From assembly GCF_001426525.1 (NCBI RefSeq), contig NZ_LMEW01000036.1:133947-197946 (forward strand): a stretch of DNA of 64,000 nucleotides. Direction: 5' to 3'. A model generated the notes under the pieces. It was not told where the DNA came from and searched no databases. It saw only the letters and a list, made by a program, of their open reading frames with translations. Shown here one piece after another: positions 27,116 to 36,283 of this stretch (within the stretch, counting starts at the first letter, position 1; every line of letters begins with the position of its first letter). The position numbers were made by a program, and so were the translations under genes. The stretch comes from Massilia sp. Root133. GTDB taxonomy: Bacteria; Pseudomonadota; Gammaproteobacteria; Burkholderiales; Burkholderiaceae_D.

Positions 27116-28267
27116 TTATGCCGCGGACGGCGGGATGGTCAGCAATCGCTCCAGCGTGCGCCGGTAGATGTTCTTGAGCGGATCGATGTAACGCACTTCG
27201 ATGTGCTCGTCGATCTTGTGGATGCTGTCGTTGGGTGGCCCGAATTCTATCACCTGGGGGCAGATACGGGCGATGAAGCGGCCGTCCGACGTCCCGCCCG
27301 TGGTCGAAAGTTCCGTCGTCACACCCAGTTCCTGCTTGATCGAGCCGCAAATCGCGTCCGACAAGGTCCCCTTCGGCGTGAGGAACGGGTGGCCGGACAA
27401 TGTCCATTTCAGGTCGTAGTCGAGGCCGTGGCGGTCGAGGATCGCGTGCACGCGCGCCTGCAGGCTCTCGGCCGTGCTGGCGGTCGAGAAGCGGAAATTG
27501 AAGTCGACCTTCAGCTCGCCCGGGATCACGTTCGTGGCCCCGGTACCGGCCGCGATATTGGACACCTGCCAGCTCGTCGGCGGGAAGTACTCGTTGCCCT
27601 CATCCCATTGCTCGGCAGCGAGCTCGGCCAGCGCGGGCGCCGCCTGGTGGATCGGGTTGCGCGCCAGGTGCGGGTAGGCGATATGGCCCTGCACGCCCTT
27701 GACGACGAGGCAGCCGGACAGCGAGCCGCGGCGGCCGTTCTTGATCATGTCGCCCAGCACGTGGCTGGACGTGGGTTCGCCCACGAGGCAGTAGTCGATC
27801 GTCTCGCCCCGTTCTTCCAGCAGGTCGCAGACGATGACGGTACCATCGGTGGCCGGGCCTTCCTCGTCGGACGTGAGCAGGAACGCGATCGAGCCCATAT
27901 GATCCGGGTGCGCGGCCACGAATTCCTCGACGGCGACGACCATGGCGGCGATCGACGTCTTCATGTCCGACGCGCCGCGGCCGTACAGCCTGCCGTCGCG
28001 CCGCGTCGGCACGAACGGTTGCGACGCCCACTGGCTCGCGGGACCGGTCGGAACGACGTCCGTGTGGCCGGCGAACACGAACACGGGCGCCGCATCGCCG
28101 CGCCGGGCCCACAAATTCGTCACGCCGTTCGACTCGATCGTCTCGCAGCGGAAGCCGAGCGGCGCCAGCAGGGCCTGCAGCTTCTGCTGGCAGCCCTTGT
28201 CCTGCGGCGTGACGGAATCGAGCGCGATCAGCTCCTCCGTCAGGAGTTGGGTGCGCGACGGCTTCAT
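27116..28267 (-). CDS. dapE: Succinyl-diaminopimelate desuccinylase
   Basis: Zinc-dependent M20-family hydrolase of 383 residues that converts N-succinyl-LL-diaminopimelate to LL-diaminopimelate and succinate in lysine and peptidoglycan synthesis. Metal and catalytic motifs are FAGHTDVVPTGP (about residue 68), YGRGASDMKTSIAAMV (about 98) and LLTSDEEGPATDG (about 128). ATG 28267 overlaps the stop of the ArsC-like gene (ATGA). The pathway partners dapD and dapC lie 3-5 kb upstream on the same strand. Confidence 0.95.
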   Translation of the reverse strand: MKPSRTQLLTEELIALDSVTPQDKGCQQKLQALLAPLGFRCETIESNGVTNLWARRGDAAPVFVFAGHTDVVPTGPASQWASQPFVPTRRDGRLYGRGASDMKTSIAAMVVAVEEFVAAHPDHMGSIAFLLTSDEEGPATDGTVIVCDLLEERGETIDYCLVGEPTSSHVLGDMIKNGRRGSLSGCLVVKGVQGHIAYPHLARNPIHQAAPALAELAAEQWDEGNEYFPPTSWQVSNIAAGTGATNVIPGELKVDFNFRFSTASTAESLQARVHAILDRHGLDYDLKWTLSGHPFLTPKGTLSDAICGSIKQELGVTTELSTTGGTSDGRFIARICPQVIEFGPPNDSIHKIDEHIEVRYIDPLKNIYRRTLERLLTIPPSAA

Positions 28268-28626
28268 GCCGGCCAGTCTCCGAACAGGTCTTCGTACTGG
28301 GCGGCCGAGAAGCCGACGGACACGCGGCCGCCGCCTTCGAGGACCGGACGCTTGATGACGGACGGATTTTCCAGCATCAGGTCGAGGGCGCTGGCCTTGT
28401 CGACGACCTGCGCGCGGCGCTCGTCGGTCAGCTTGCGCCACGTGGTGCCCTTGCGGTTGACGAGCGTTTCCCAATCGATCTGCTCGAGCCAGCGCGCAAC
28501 GGTGGCGCGGTCCAGGCCTTGCTTCTTGAAGTCATGGAACTCGAATGCCTGGCCGTTGTCGGCGAGCCAGGTGCGGGCTTTCTTGACGGTGTCGCAGTTG
28601 GGAATACCGTAGAGGGTCTTCTTCAT
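28264..28626 (-). CDS. ArsC-family reductase (YffB/Spx-like)
   Basis: Small thioredoxin-fold protein of 120 residues. It begins LYGIPNCDTVKKARTWL, with a single active Cys in the PNC-D motif, as in E. coli YffB, and has the family tail SVIKRPVLEGGGRVSVGFS with the conserved Arg-Pro. The YffB group is adjacent to dapE in many proteobacteria, as here. The exact redox partner is unknown; true arsenate reduction is doubtful. Its stop overlaps the dapE start by 4 bp. Confidence 0.9.
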   Translation of the reverse strand: MKKTLYGIPNCDTVKKARTWLADNGQAFEFHDFKKQGLDRATVARWLEQIDWETLVNRKGTTWRKLTDERRAQVVDKASALDLMLENPSVIKRPVLEGGGRVSVGFSAAQYEDLFGDWPA

Positions 28627-28929
28627 GGCGGGTGGTCTTGCTGTTCGGGAAGGCGCGAAGGATAGCACAGGCCGGCTATCCCACCGACAGTTTACCAATG
28701 GCGAAGAGAGGGCGGCGTTATGTACGTCGATGACTAGGTTCTCACCGTCGATGCCGGCGCCCCGCCCGCTCGATACCGCCGGCGCACCGACCTGCGACGA
28801 CCTGGTGAACAATGTCGCGGCGGGATAGAGAGCGTTGCCGGCGGCGTCCAGGTCGCCGTGCGCAGCCCGGCGGTACACGCCCATCGCCGGACGGCCGTCG
28901 TCGAGTAAACGCTGGCCGGCGAGGCCGGC
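28627..28929. other. Gap with an open, possibly decayed reading frame
   Basis: On the minus strand, the frame of the ArsC-like gene stays open all the way up to the TAA at 28930-28932 (about 100 codons). It includes a protein-like segment, RLLDDGRPAMGVYRRAAH and GNALYPAATLFTRSS. No start signal or known family is visible, so this may be a remnant of a lost gene rather than an active one. Confidence 0.35.
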
Positions 28930-29649
28930 TTACTTCTGCGGCCTGAAGGCGTGGCTGTTGTCGAACCCAAACTGATTTTCGTCATACATCCGCTTCATCT
29001 TGCGCACTAAATGCGTTTGCAGAACGGGCGGCAGCTTGAAGTACGACGCGCTGGCGGTGGTCGAGCGTTGCAAGTCGAGGTCGCCTGTGATGGCCCGGAT
29101 GGCGGCTTTGGCGTCACGATGAAAAGCGATCATCTTCAGCCGGCCTCCATAGGGGTCGCGCAGCATCTGGCCGTTGTCGCTGGCGTAGAAGCGGTAGACC
29201 AGGATCGGATCGACCAGGCCATCGCCGTCGATATCGTTCAACTCGGTCAGCTTGGTCCACCATTGCACACCGGCCGTCCCCGCCAGTGCGCTATCGCTGA
29301 CTGTGCCCATGGCCGCCAGGGTTGGCCCTGCATTTATCTTGAACAAGTGCGCGCCGATCTTGCTCGACAAGGTGTCGTCATCGTAGCGGCGGTCGCCGCT
29401 TTCGGTCAGGTACACCACGTATGCGCCGCTCTTGTCGCGATAGCAGAAGTGGGCGAACACCGGCAAGCTCACCTTGGCGGCCTTGAGGATATCGCGATGC
29501 AGCAGGAAGTCATCGCCGACGCAGCCCGAACCGGGCACGGCATGCACGTTCGAGGACGATAATACGAGAAGGCCACACAGGAGTGCGGCCGATAGCGGAC
29601 GGTCAGTCAAGTCAACTATCCAGCGTAAATTCCGTGAACGACGGCCCAT
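28930..29649 (-). CDS. Exported hypothetical protein
   Basis: Protein of 239 residues with a signal-like hydrophobic stretch (LSAALLCGLLVLSSSNVHA, about residues 19-37) and a mature domain containing ELNDIDGDGLVDPILVYRFY, an FG-GAP/dockerin-like DxDGDGxxD calcium loop. I do not recognise the family with certainty; it resembles secreted proteins annotated near surface polysaccharide genes. The ATG at 29649 overlaps pilU by 38 bp; a TTG at 29610, just past the pilU stop, is an alternative. It interrupts the otherwise usual pilU-arsC-dapE order. Confidence 0.7.
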   Translation of the reverse strand: MGRRSRNLRWIVDLTDRPLSAALLCGLLVLSSSNVHAVPGSGCVGDDFLLHRDILKAAKVSLPVFAHFCYRDKSGAYVVYLTESGDRRYDDDTLSSKIGAHLFKINAGPTLAAMGTVSDSALAGTAGVQWWTKLTELNDIDGDGLVDPILVYRFYASDNGQMLRDPYGGRLKMIAFHRDAKAAIRAITGDLDLQRSTTASASYFKLPPVLQTHLVRKMKRMYDENQFGFDNSHAFRPQK

Positions 29650-30754
29650 CCGGCTCGGCCGGTTTGGGCGCTTCCTCTTCCTTGGCCTTGCTGTCCGGCC
29701 CGTTATTGATCAGCCAGAGCAGATTGGTGGCCGAGTCGGCATTCGCAAGTGCCTCGTCCTGCGTGATGAGGTCGGCCTGCACGAGTTCCAGCAGCGCCTT
29801 CTCGAACGATTGCGACCCCGGCGACAGGCTCTTGTCCATCGCTTCCTTGATCTGGCCGATCTCGCCCTTTTCGATCAGGTCGGCGACGTAGCGCGTGTTG
29901 ACCATGATCTCGACCGCGGCCTGGCGCCGCCCGCCGGCCTTCGCGCGCACGAGGCGCTGCGACACGATCGCCTTGACGGCGGACGACAGGTCCTGCAGCA
30001 GCGCGGGGCGGTTCTCGATCGGGTAGAAGCTGATGATGCGGTTCAGCGCGTTGTAGCTGTTGTTCGCGTGCAGGGTCGCCAGCACGAGGTGGCCGGACTG
30101 GGCGTAGGCGAGGGCGGCGGCCATCGTGTCCTTGTCGCGGATCTCGCCGATCAGGATGCAGTCCGGCGCCTGGCGCATCGAATTGCGCAGGGCGACGTCG
30201 AAGCTCTTCGCGTCGCTGCCGATCTCGCGCTGGTTGACGATCGCTTTCTTGTTCTTGAACAGGTACTCGATCGGGTCTTCCAGCGTGAGGATGTGGCCGT
30301 GGCGCTGCTCGTTGCGGTGGTCGAGCATGGAGGCGATCGTCGTCGACTTGCCGGAGCCCGTCGCGCCGACGATCAGCAGCAGGCCGCGCTTCTCCATGAT
30401 CAGCTCGGACAGCGCGGACGGCAGGCCCAGCTCGGCCAGCGGTGGAATCGTGGCGGGAACGAAACGGAACACGGCGGAAATGCTGCCGCGCTGGCGGAAT
30501 GCGGAGAGACGGAAACGGCCCAGGTTCGGGACCGAGATGCCCATGTTGAGCTCGTTGTCGCGGTCCAGCTCGTCCATCTGCTCCGGCGACGCGATTTCGG
30601 CCAGCAGCACGCGGATATTGTCCGGCTCGAGCTTGTTCTGGTTGATCGGGATGAGGTTCCCGTTGATCTTGATGTGGACTGGGGAATTGACCGCGAAGAA
30701 CATGTCGGACGCGTTCTTTTCCTTCATCAACTGGAACAGGCGTTCCATCATCAT
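29612..30754 (-). CDS. pilU: Type IV pilus retraction ATPase, PilU-like
   Basis: Cytosolic hexameric ATPase of 380 residues that helps PilT retract type IV pili. It has an N-terminal PAS-like domain (about 1-95), Walker A GATGSGKST (about 128), the Asp box with TLEDPIEYLF, Walker B LIGEIRDKDT and the His box LATLHANN. Length and the acidic C-terminus fit PilU more than PilT, but PilT/PilU assignment is not certain from one gene. ATG 30754 follows GGGAGAGAGG. It is in line with dapC-dapD, separated by a palindromic repeat. Confidence 0.9.
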   Translation of the reverse strand: MMMERLFQLMKEKNASDMFFAVNSPVHIKINGNLIPINQNKLEPDNIRVLLAEIASPEQMDELDRDNELNMGISVPNLGRFRLSAFRQRGSISAVFRFVPATIPPLAELGLPSALSELIMEKRGLLLIVGATGSGKSTTIASMLDHRNEQRHGHILTLEDPIEYLFKNKKAIVNQREIGSDAKSFDVALRNSMRQAPDCILIGEIRDKDTMAAALAYAQSGHLVLATLHANNSYNALNRIISFYPIENRPALLQDLSSAVKAIVSQRLVRAKAGGRRQAAVEIMVNTRYVADLIEKGEIGQIKEAMDKSLSPGSQSFEKALLELVQADLITQDEALANADSATNLLWLINNGPDSKAKEEEAPKPAEPDGPSFTEFTLDS

Positions 30755-30790
30755 GGCCTCTCTCCCTTGCTTTGCGGTAATACCCCCCAA

Positions 30791-30916
30791 CGTCGTTCCC
30801 GCGAAGGCGGGAACCCATGCTGAGGCACCGACGCCGCATCTCTGAACTGTCGAGGTGCGTTCGGCTGTGCGATTTCTGATGCCCAGTATGGATTCCCGCT
30901 TCCGCGGGAATGACGG
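30791..30916. repeat. Composite palindromic intergenic repeat, copy 4
   Basis: Left half CGTCGTTCCCGCGAAGGCGG plus GAACCCATGCTGAG; right half CAGTATGGATTCCCGCTTCCGCGGGAATGACGG. It lies between pilU and dapD and ends one base before the dapD stop codon. Confidence 0.85.
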
Positions 30917-30917
30917 A

Positions 30918-31742
30918 TCAGACGCCGCGCAGCAGCTCGTTGATACCCGTCTTCGCACGGGTCTTCGCATCGACCTGCTTGACGATCACCGCGCAGTACA
31001 GGCTGTACTTGCCGTCGGCCGACGGCAGGCTGCCCGACACGACGACCGAACCGGCCGGGATGCGGCCATAGCTCACTTCACCGGTCTCGCGGTTGTAGAT
31101 CTTGGTCGACTGACCGATGTACACGCCCATCGAGATCACCGAGTTCTCTTCGACGATCACGCCTTCCACGATTTCCGAGCGGGCGCCGATGAAGCAGTTG
31201 TCTTCGATGATGGTCGGGTTGGCCTGCATCGGTTCCAGCACGCCGCCGATGCCCACGCCGCCCGACAGGTGGACGTTCTTGCCGATCTGGGCGCACGAGC
31301 CGACGGTGGCCCACGTGTCGACCATCGCGCCTTCGTCGACGTAGGCGCCGATGTTCACGTACGACGGCATCAAGACGACGTTCTTGCCGATGAACGAGCC
31401 GCGGCGCGCGACGGCCGGCGGGACGACGCGGAAGCCGCCTTTTGCGAAATCTTCGGCCGAGTAGTTGGCGAACTTGGTCGGCACCTTGTCGTAGAACTGC
31501 ATGCCGCCGCCTTCGACGGGCACGTTGTTCTCGAGGCGGAACGACAGCAGGACGGCTTTCTTGATCCACTGGTTCACGACCCAGCTGCCGGTGTCCTTCT
31601 GGGCGACGCGCAGGCTGCCGTCGTCAAGGCCGGCCAGCACGTGGGCGACGGCGTCGCGCACTTCGGCGCTGGCGCTGGTCGGGCTGATGTCCGCGCGCTG
31701 TTCCCACGCGGTGTCGATGATGGTCTGGAGTTGTTGGGTCAT
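30918..31742 (-). CDS. dapD: Tetrahydrodipicolinate N-succinyltransferase
   Basis: Cytosolic trimeric enzyme of 274 residues that succinylates tetrahydrodipicolinate in the lysine/peptidoglycan pathway. The N-terminal helical part is followed by a left-handed beta-helix of hexapeptide repeats (about 105-235; VLMPSYVNIGAYVDEGAMVD, then IIEDNCFIGARSEIVEGVIV). It lies 25 bp after dapC on the same strand, so dapC-dapD form an operon that leads toward pilU and dapE. Confidence 0.96.
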   Translation of the reverse strand: MTQQLQTIIDTAWEQRADISPTSASAEVRDAVAHVLAGLDDGSLRVAQKDTGSWVVNQWIKKAVLLSFRLENNVPVEGGGMQFYDKVPTKFANYSAEDFAKGGFRVVPPAVARRGSFIGKNVVLMPSYVNIGAYVDEGAMVDTWATVGSCAQIGKNVHLSGGVGIGGVLEPMQANPTIIEDNCFIGARSEIVEGVIVEENSVISMGVYIGQSTKIYNRETGEVSYGRIPAGSVVVSGSLPSADGKYSLYCAVIVKQVDAKTRAKTGINELLRGV

Positions 31743-31767
31743 GATATTGGTCTATACAGGTGGTGTT

Positions 31768-32988
31768 TCAGGAAGCCTTGAGATCGTTGCAGAACTGGAC
31801 GATGCGGTTCGCCGCCTCCAGTCCTTCGTCCACTTCGGCGACGAGCGCCATGCGGATGCGGTTGCGGCCCGGATTGCTGCCGTGCGCGTCGCGCGCCAGG
31901 TAACTGCCGGGCAAAACCGTCACATTATATTCGGCGTACAGGCCGCGTGCGAACTCCGTGTCCGACAGGCCCGTGCGGCGCACGTCGGCCCACAGGTAGA
32001 AGCCGGCGTCCGGCAGCTCGACGTCCATCACCTGTTTCAGCAGCGGGGTGATGAGGTTGAACTTTTCCTTGTACAGCGTGCGGTTCTCCTGCACGTGGGC
32101 CTCGTCGTTCCACGCGGCGATCGACGCGGCCTGCACCGGCGGCGACATCGCGCCGCCGCTGTAGGTGCGGTACAGCAGGAATTTCTTCATCAGTTCCGGA
32201 TCACCGGCGACGAAGCCCGAACGCATGCCCGGCACGTTGGAGCGCTTCGAGAGGCTCGAGAACACGATCAGGTTCGCGTACGGACGCGCGCCGCTGCTCC
32301 GGCCCAGCTGGTGCGCCGCTTCCAGCGCGCCCAGCGGCGGCGTGGCGCCGAAATAGATCTCGGAATAGCACTCGTCGGCCGCGATCACGAAGCCGTGGCG
32401 GTCGGCCAGCGCGAACAGTTCGCGCCAGTCGTCCAGCGACAGCACGGCGCCCGTCGGATTGCCCGGGGAGCACAGGTACAGCAGCTGCACACGGGACCAT
32501 ACCTCGTCCGGCACGCTGGAGTAATCGCAGGCGAAGTTGCGGGCCGGCTGGGAATTCACGAAATACGGCTCGGCGCCCGCCAGGTAGGCCGCGCCTTCGT
32601 AGATCTGGTAGAACGGATTCGGGCTGACGACGAGCGCGCCCGGCTTGCGCGGGTCGATCACGGTCTGGGCGATCGCGAACAGCGCCTCGCGCGAGCCGTT
32701 CACCGGCAGCACCATCGTGGCCGCATCCAGCGCCGGAATCCCGTAGCGGCGCTCCAGCCACCCGGCGATCGCGGCGCGCAGCGGCTCGTTGCCGTGCGTC
32801 GTCGGATACGTGGCGAGGCCGGTCATCGCGTGCGTCAGCGCTTTCTGGATGAACGCGGGCGTCGGGTGCTTCGGCTCGCCGATGCCGAGGCTGATGGCGT
32901 TGTAGTCGGGATTCGGCGTGACGCCGGCGAACAGCTGGCGCAGCTTTTCGAACGGGTACGGGTGCAGGCGGTCGAGATGTGGATTCAC
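31768..32988 (-). CDS. dapC: Succinyldiaminopimelate transaminase
   Basis: PLP-dependent class I/II aminotransferase of 406 residues producing N-succinyl-LL-diaminopimelate. The PLP lysine sits in FSSLSKRSNVPGMRSGF, and the CSPGNPTGAVLS and DECYSEIYFG motifs are intact. The start is GTG 32988 (VNPHLDRLHPYPFEKLR), the typical DapC N-terminus; the upstream extension begins with TTG and is not supported. It is the first gene of the dap operon. Confidence 0.94.
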   Translation of the reverse strand: MNPHLDRLHPYPFEKLRQLFAGVTPNPDYNAISLGIGEPKHPTPAFIQKALTHAMTGLATYPTTHGNEPLRAAIAGWLERRYGIPALDAATMVLPVNGSREALFAIAQTVIDPRKPGALVVSPNPFYQIYEGAAYLAGAEPYFVNSQPARNFACDYSSVPDEVWSRVQLLYLCSPGNPTGAVLSLDDWRELFALADRHGFVIAADECYSEIYFGATPPLGALEAAHQLGRSSGARPYANLIVFSSLSKRSNVPGMRSGFVAGDPELMKKFLLYRTYSGGAMSPPVQAASIAAWNDEAHVQENRTLYKEKFNLITPLLKQVMDVELPDAGFYLWADVRRTGLSDTEFARGLYAEYNVTVLPGSYLARDAHGSNPGRNRIRMALVAEVDEGLEAANRIVQFCNDLKAS

Positions 32989-33094
32989 GGCGATGTGTTT
33001 TCCTGGCGATATTCGAGGTGAGAAGGGCAATTATAGCCACGTGACCCCGGGTGCGTTAGTATTGACTTAAGGAATCCAAATCGAACCCATCATC

Positions 33095-33898
33095 ATGCAG
33101 CGCTCCGTCGACTATGTCCGCACCCTGACCGCGCAGGCGCGCAGCGCCCGGGCCAACCGCCACCTCGGCTATGCACTGGCGGGCGTGGCCGGGGCCGTGA
33201 ACGCCGGCGGCTTCCTCGCCGTGCAACAGTACACGTCGCACATGACGGGCATCGTGTCGTCGGCCGCCGACAATCTCGCGCTGGGCGCCTTCGACCTCGT
33301 GCTCGACGCGCTCGGCGCCATCGTCTCGTTCCTGCTGGGCGCGGCCACCACGGCGATCCTCGTCAACTACGGCCGGCGCCGTGCGCTGGCCAGCGAATAC
33401 GCGTTGCCGCTGCTGTGCGAAGCCATGCTGCTGCTCGCCTTCGGCGTGCTGGGCGCCCAGCTGTCCAGCGTGCGGGGCCTGTTCGTGCCGGCCACGGTGA
33501 TGCTGCTGTGCTTTACGATGGGCCTGCAGAACGCGCTCGTGACGAAGATCTCGCATGCGGAGATCCGCACGACGCACATGACGGGCATCGTCACCGACAT
33601 CGGCATCGAACTCGGCAAGATGATGTACTGGAACGTGGACGATGGCTTGACCAGCCCTCCGCACCCGCGCGTGACCGCGAACCGCGGGCGCCTCGTCCTG
33701 CTGTGCGGCCTGCTGGGGGCCTTCTTCTGCGGCGGCGTCGCGGGCGCGCTCGGCTTCAAGATCTTCGGCTACGTGGTGACGGTGCCGCTGGCGCTGCTGC
33801 TGTGCGGCCTCGCCATCGTGCCGGCGCTGGACGATTTGCGGGCCGGCGCCCGCGCGCGCCTGCGCGCACGCCTCCGTGCCGGCAGGCGCGCGCGCTGA
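33095..33898 (+). CDS. YoaK-family (DUF1275) membrane protein
   Basis: Inner-membrane protein of 267 residues with six or so hydrophobic helices and the DUF1275 hallmark YALAGVAGAVNAGGFLAVQQYTSHMTGIVSS, followed by a second ...THMTGIVTDIGIELG repeat. The C-terminal tail is strongly basic (ARARLRARLRAGRRAR). Transport activity is presumed but unproven for the family. It is divergent from dapC and converges on the GH31 gene. Confidence 0.9.
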   Translation: MQRSVDYVRTLTAQARSARANRHLGYALAGVAGAVNAGGFLAVQQYTSHMTGIVSSAADNLALGAFDLVLDALGAIVSFLLGAATTAILVNYGRRRALASEYALPLLCEAMLLLAFGVLGAQLSSVRGLFVPATVMLLCFTMGLQNALVTKISHAEIRTTHMTGIVTDIGIELGKMMYWNVDDGLTSPPHPRVTANRGRLVLLCGLLGAFFCGGVAGALGFKIFGYVVTVPLALLLCGLAIVPALDDLRAGARARLRARLRAGRRAR

Positions 33899-33906
33899 GC
33901 GGCGCG

Positions 33907-36180
33907 TCAGCCGCCGCAGTGCGGCAGCGCGACGGAAGCCGCCTTGCCGTCATAGACGACCTTGACGATGGCGCCGGGCTTGGGACCGCAACGCACCGCG
34001 AACGCCTGGCGGGCCGGCATGCCGTCGTAGCGGCCCTGGCGCGGCGCGATGTCGAGGCGCCTGGCGCCGTCGTTCCACGTCATCCGCACGACCGCATACT
34101 CGCCTTTCTCGTAGGCGTAACCGTCGCCGCCGTCGTCGTACAGTTCATAAGCGCCATCCTTGCCCGGATAGACGACGAGATCCACAGGCGCATCCGATTT
34201 CTCGTCCGCGAACTGCTTCACGGGGCCCAGCGGCAGGATGCTGCCGGCGCGGACGTAGAGGGGAATGGTCGCGATGTCGGCCTTCGCCGTCACGACCTGG
34301 CCGGCCGCCAGCCGCGCGCCGCTCCAGAAGTCGTACCATGCGTCCTTGCCGGGCAGGTAGACGTCGCGCGCCCGCGCCTTCGCCTGCACGACAGGCGCCA
34401 CGAGCAGGGCCTTGCCGAACATGTACTGGTCCGGGATGTGGAGCGCGTGCTCGTCCTCGCGGAAGTCGAAGGCGAGGGCGCGCATCATCGTGCCGTCGTT
34501 GTGCGTGACGTCCCACGACGCCGAATAGATGTACGGGAGCAGGCGGTAGCGCAGGTCGATGTAGTCGCGCATGATCTTCTGCGTGGCGTCGTCGAACTGC
34601 CAGATCTCCTTGCCGTCCCCGGTGCCGTGCACGCGGAACATCGGGTTGAACACGCCGAACTGGAACCAGCGCGTGAACAGTTCCGCGTACGCCGGATCTT
34701 TCGGCGAACCGCCGAAGAAGCCGCCGATGTCGGCCGACCAGTACGGGATACCGCTCAGCATGAAATTCAACCCGGCCGGAATCTGGCGGCGGAACACGTC
34801 CCAGTTGCCCATCGTGTCGCCCGACCACGTGATGGCCGCGTTGCGCTGCTGGCCCGCGTACGCGGAGCGGGTCAGGATGAACGCGCGCTTGCCGGGCTGG
34901 TCGCGCTTCATCCCGTCATGCACAGCCGTCGTGTGCAGCAACGGATAGGCGTTGTAGACGACGCTGCCCGGACCGGCGCCGGTCTGCAGTTCGCGCATCT
35001 GGCCCCACCAGCCGCCCAGTTCCGCTTCCGACGCGTCCAGCCACCAGCCGTCGAAGCCGAGCGTGCCGAGGCCGCGCATGACCTGGCGCCAGTACAGGTC
35101 GCGGGCGCGCGGGTTGTACGCGTCGTACCAGCGGCCCTTGCCGGCCGGGTAGACGTTCGAATAGGTGGGCGGGTACAGGCCGCCCATCGCGTCCAGCGCC
35201 TTCGTGTTGGCGGTGTCCGGGTCGAGGCGGGCCCACACGGAGATGATCGTGTGGACGTTCTGGTCGTGCAGCTTCCTGACCATCGCGGCCGGATCGGGGA
35301 AGCGCGCCTTGTCGAATTCGTGGCTGCCCCACTGGCCCGGCAGCCAGTACTGCCAGTCCTGGATGACCGCGTCGAGCGGCACCTTCATCTCACGGTATTT
35401 CGCCGCGACCGACAGCAGCTCGTCCTGCGTCTTGTAGTGTTCCTTCGACTGCCACAGGCCCCACGTCCAGCGCGGCATCATGGGCGCCGTGCCCGTCAGG
35501 CGGCGGTAGCCCTTGATCACGTCGTCCAGCCCGGGACCGTACATGAAATGGTAATCGACGCCGCCGCCCGCTTCCGAACGGACCAGGATCGGCGGTCCGG
35601 ACGGGATGTCGACCTCGACGTCCGTGACGGCCGCGTTGTTCCACAGGATGCCGTAGCCCTTGGGCGAGACCAGCATCGGCACGGCGACGTCGCGGTTCGC
35701 CTGCTGCAGGCGCACGATGTTGCCGCCGTAGTCGAGCAGGCCGTTCTGGTGCTGGCCGAGGCCGTACAGGACCGTGCCATGGTCGTCGTTATAAAAGCGC
35801 TGCACGACGCCGCGCGACAGGTCGCGGCCGCCTTCCTTGACGATCTCCTTGCCGTCCGGCGTCTGGAACGAGACGTTGCCGTCCTGGCGTCCCACGCGCA
35901 CCTTCAGGCCGGCCGTGGACAGCGTCCACGCGTCCGTGGATTCACCGATCTCGAACGCGATCTTTTGCGGCTGCGCGATGACGGCCGGGTTGTAATTGCC
36001 CGTGTAGCCCGCGGGGCCGAAGCGGACGTGGACGACGCGCGGTGCTACCGGCTCGATCGTCAGCACGCCCTGGTCCGTGCGCACCTCCATGCCCGTGCCC
36101 ACGCGCTGCATGGTCGGCGGCGCGGCATGTGCCGCCAGTGCGCACGCGGACAGGCCTCCAATGAATAACGATTTCCACAT
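33907..36180 (-). CDS. Exported GH31 family alpha-glycosidase
   Basis: Secreted glycoside hydrolase of 757 residues with a signal peptide (MWKSLFIGGLSACALAAHA). It has an N-terminal beta-sandwich (about 30-200), a TIM barrel with the nucleophile Asp382 in GWWLDASE and the acid/base Asp455 in WSGDTMGNW, and C-terminal sandwich/DUF5110-like domains from about 600. The GH31 family includes alpha-xylosidases and alpha-glucosidases; WWLDASE is common in the xylosidase-like branch, so xyloglucan or starch fragments are likely substrates. No TonB receptor or sugar transporter is adjacent. Confidence 0.92.
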   Translation of the reverse strand: MWKSLFIGGLSACALAAHAAPPTMQRVGTGMEVRTDQGVLTIEPVAPRVVHVRFGPAGYTGNYNPAVIAQPQKIAFEIGESTDAWTLSTAGLKVRVGRQDGNVSFQTPDGKEIVKEGGRDLSRGVVQRFYNDDHGTVLYGLGQHQNGLLDYGGNIVRLQQANRDVAVPMLVSPKGYGILWNNAAVTDVEVDIPSGPPILVRSEAGGGVDYHFMYGPGLDDVIKGYRRLTGTAPMMPRWTWGLWQSKEHYKTQDELLSVAAKYREMKVPLDAVIQDWQYWLPGQWGSHEFDKARFPDPAAMVRKLHDQNVHTIISVWARLDPDTANTKALDAMGGLYPPTYSNVYPAGKGRWYDAYNPRARDLYWRQVMRGLGTLGFDGWWLDASEAELGGWWGQMRELQTGAGPGSVVYNAYPLLHTTAVHDGMKRDQPGKRAFILTRSAYAGQQRNAAITWSGDTMGNWDVFRRQIPAGLNFMLSGIPYWSADIGGFFGGSPKDPAYAELFTRWFQFGVFNPMFRVHGTGDGKEIWQFDDATQKIMRDYIDLRYRLLPYIYSASWDVTHNDGTMMRALAFDFREDEHALHIPDQYMFGKALLVAPVVQAKARARDVYLPGKDAWYDFWSGARLAAGQVVTAKADIATIPLYVRAGSILPLGPVKQFADEKSDAPVDLVVYPGKDGAYELYDDGGDGYAYEKGEYAVVRMTWNDGARRLDIAPRQGRYDGMPARQAFAVRCGPKPGAIVKVVYDGKAASVALPHCGG

Positions 36181-36283
36181 TTGTATTGACTCTCTGTGTG
36201 TAGTCCAGCCCAGCGGCCGGGTCAACCTGTCGTTATAGCAAATGCGTCCGCGGCATCGTTTATGAAAACACCCAGGGCGCCAT

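Noticed and set aside
26198..28612. Open frame of 804 codons antisense to prmB and dapE
   Set aside because: It mirrors well-identified genes on the other strand; the Arg/Ala/His/Gly-rich translation is typical of antisense frames in high-G+C DNA.
28625..28828. Plus-strand frame of 67 codons in the gap before the ArsC-like gene
   Set aside because: No ribosome site or family signal; probably chance in high-G+C DNA.
33415..36168. Open frame of 917 codons antisense to the GH31 gene
   Set aside because: The GH31 protein has a signal peptide and intact catalytic residues; this frame has no recognisable domain.
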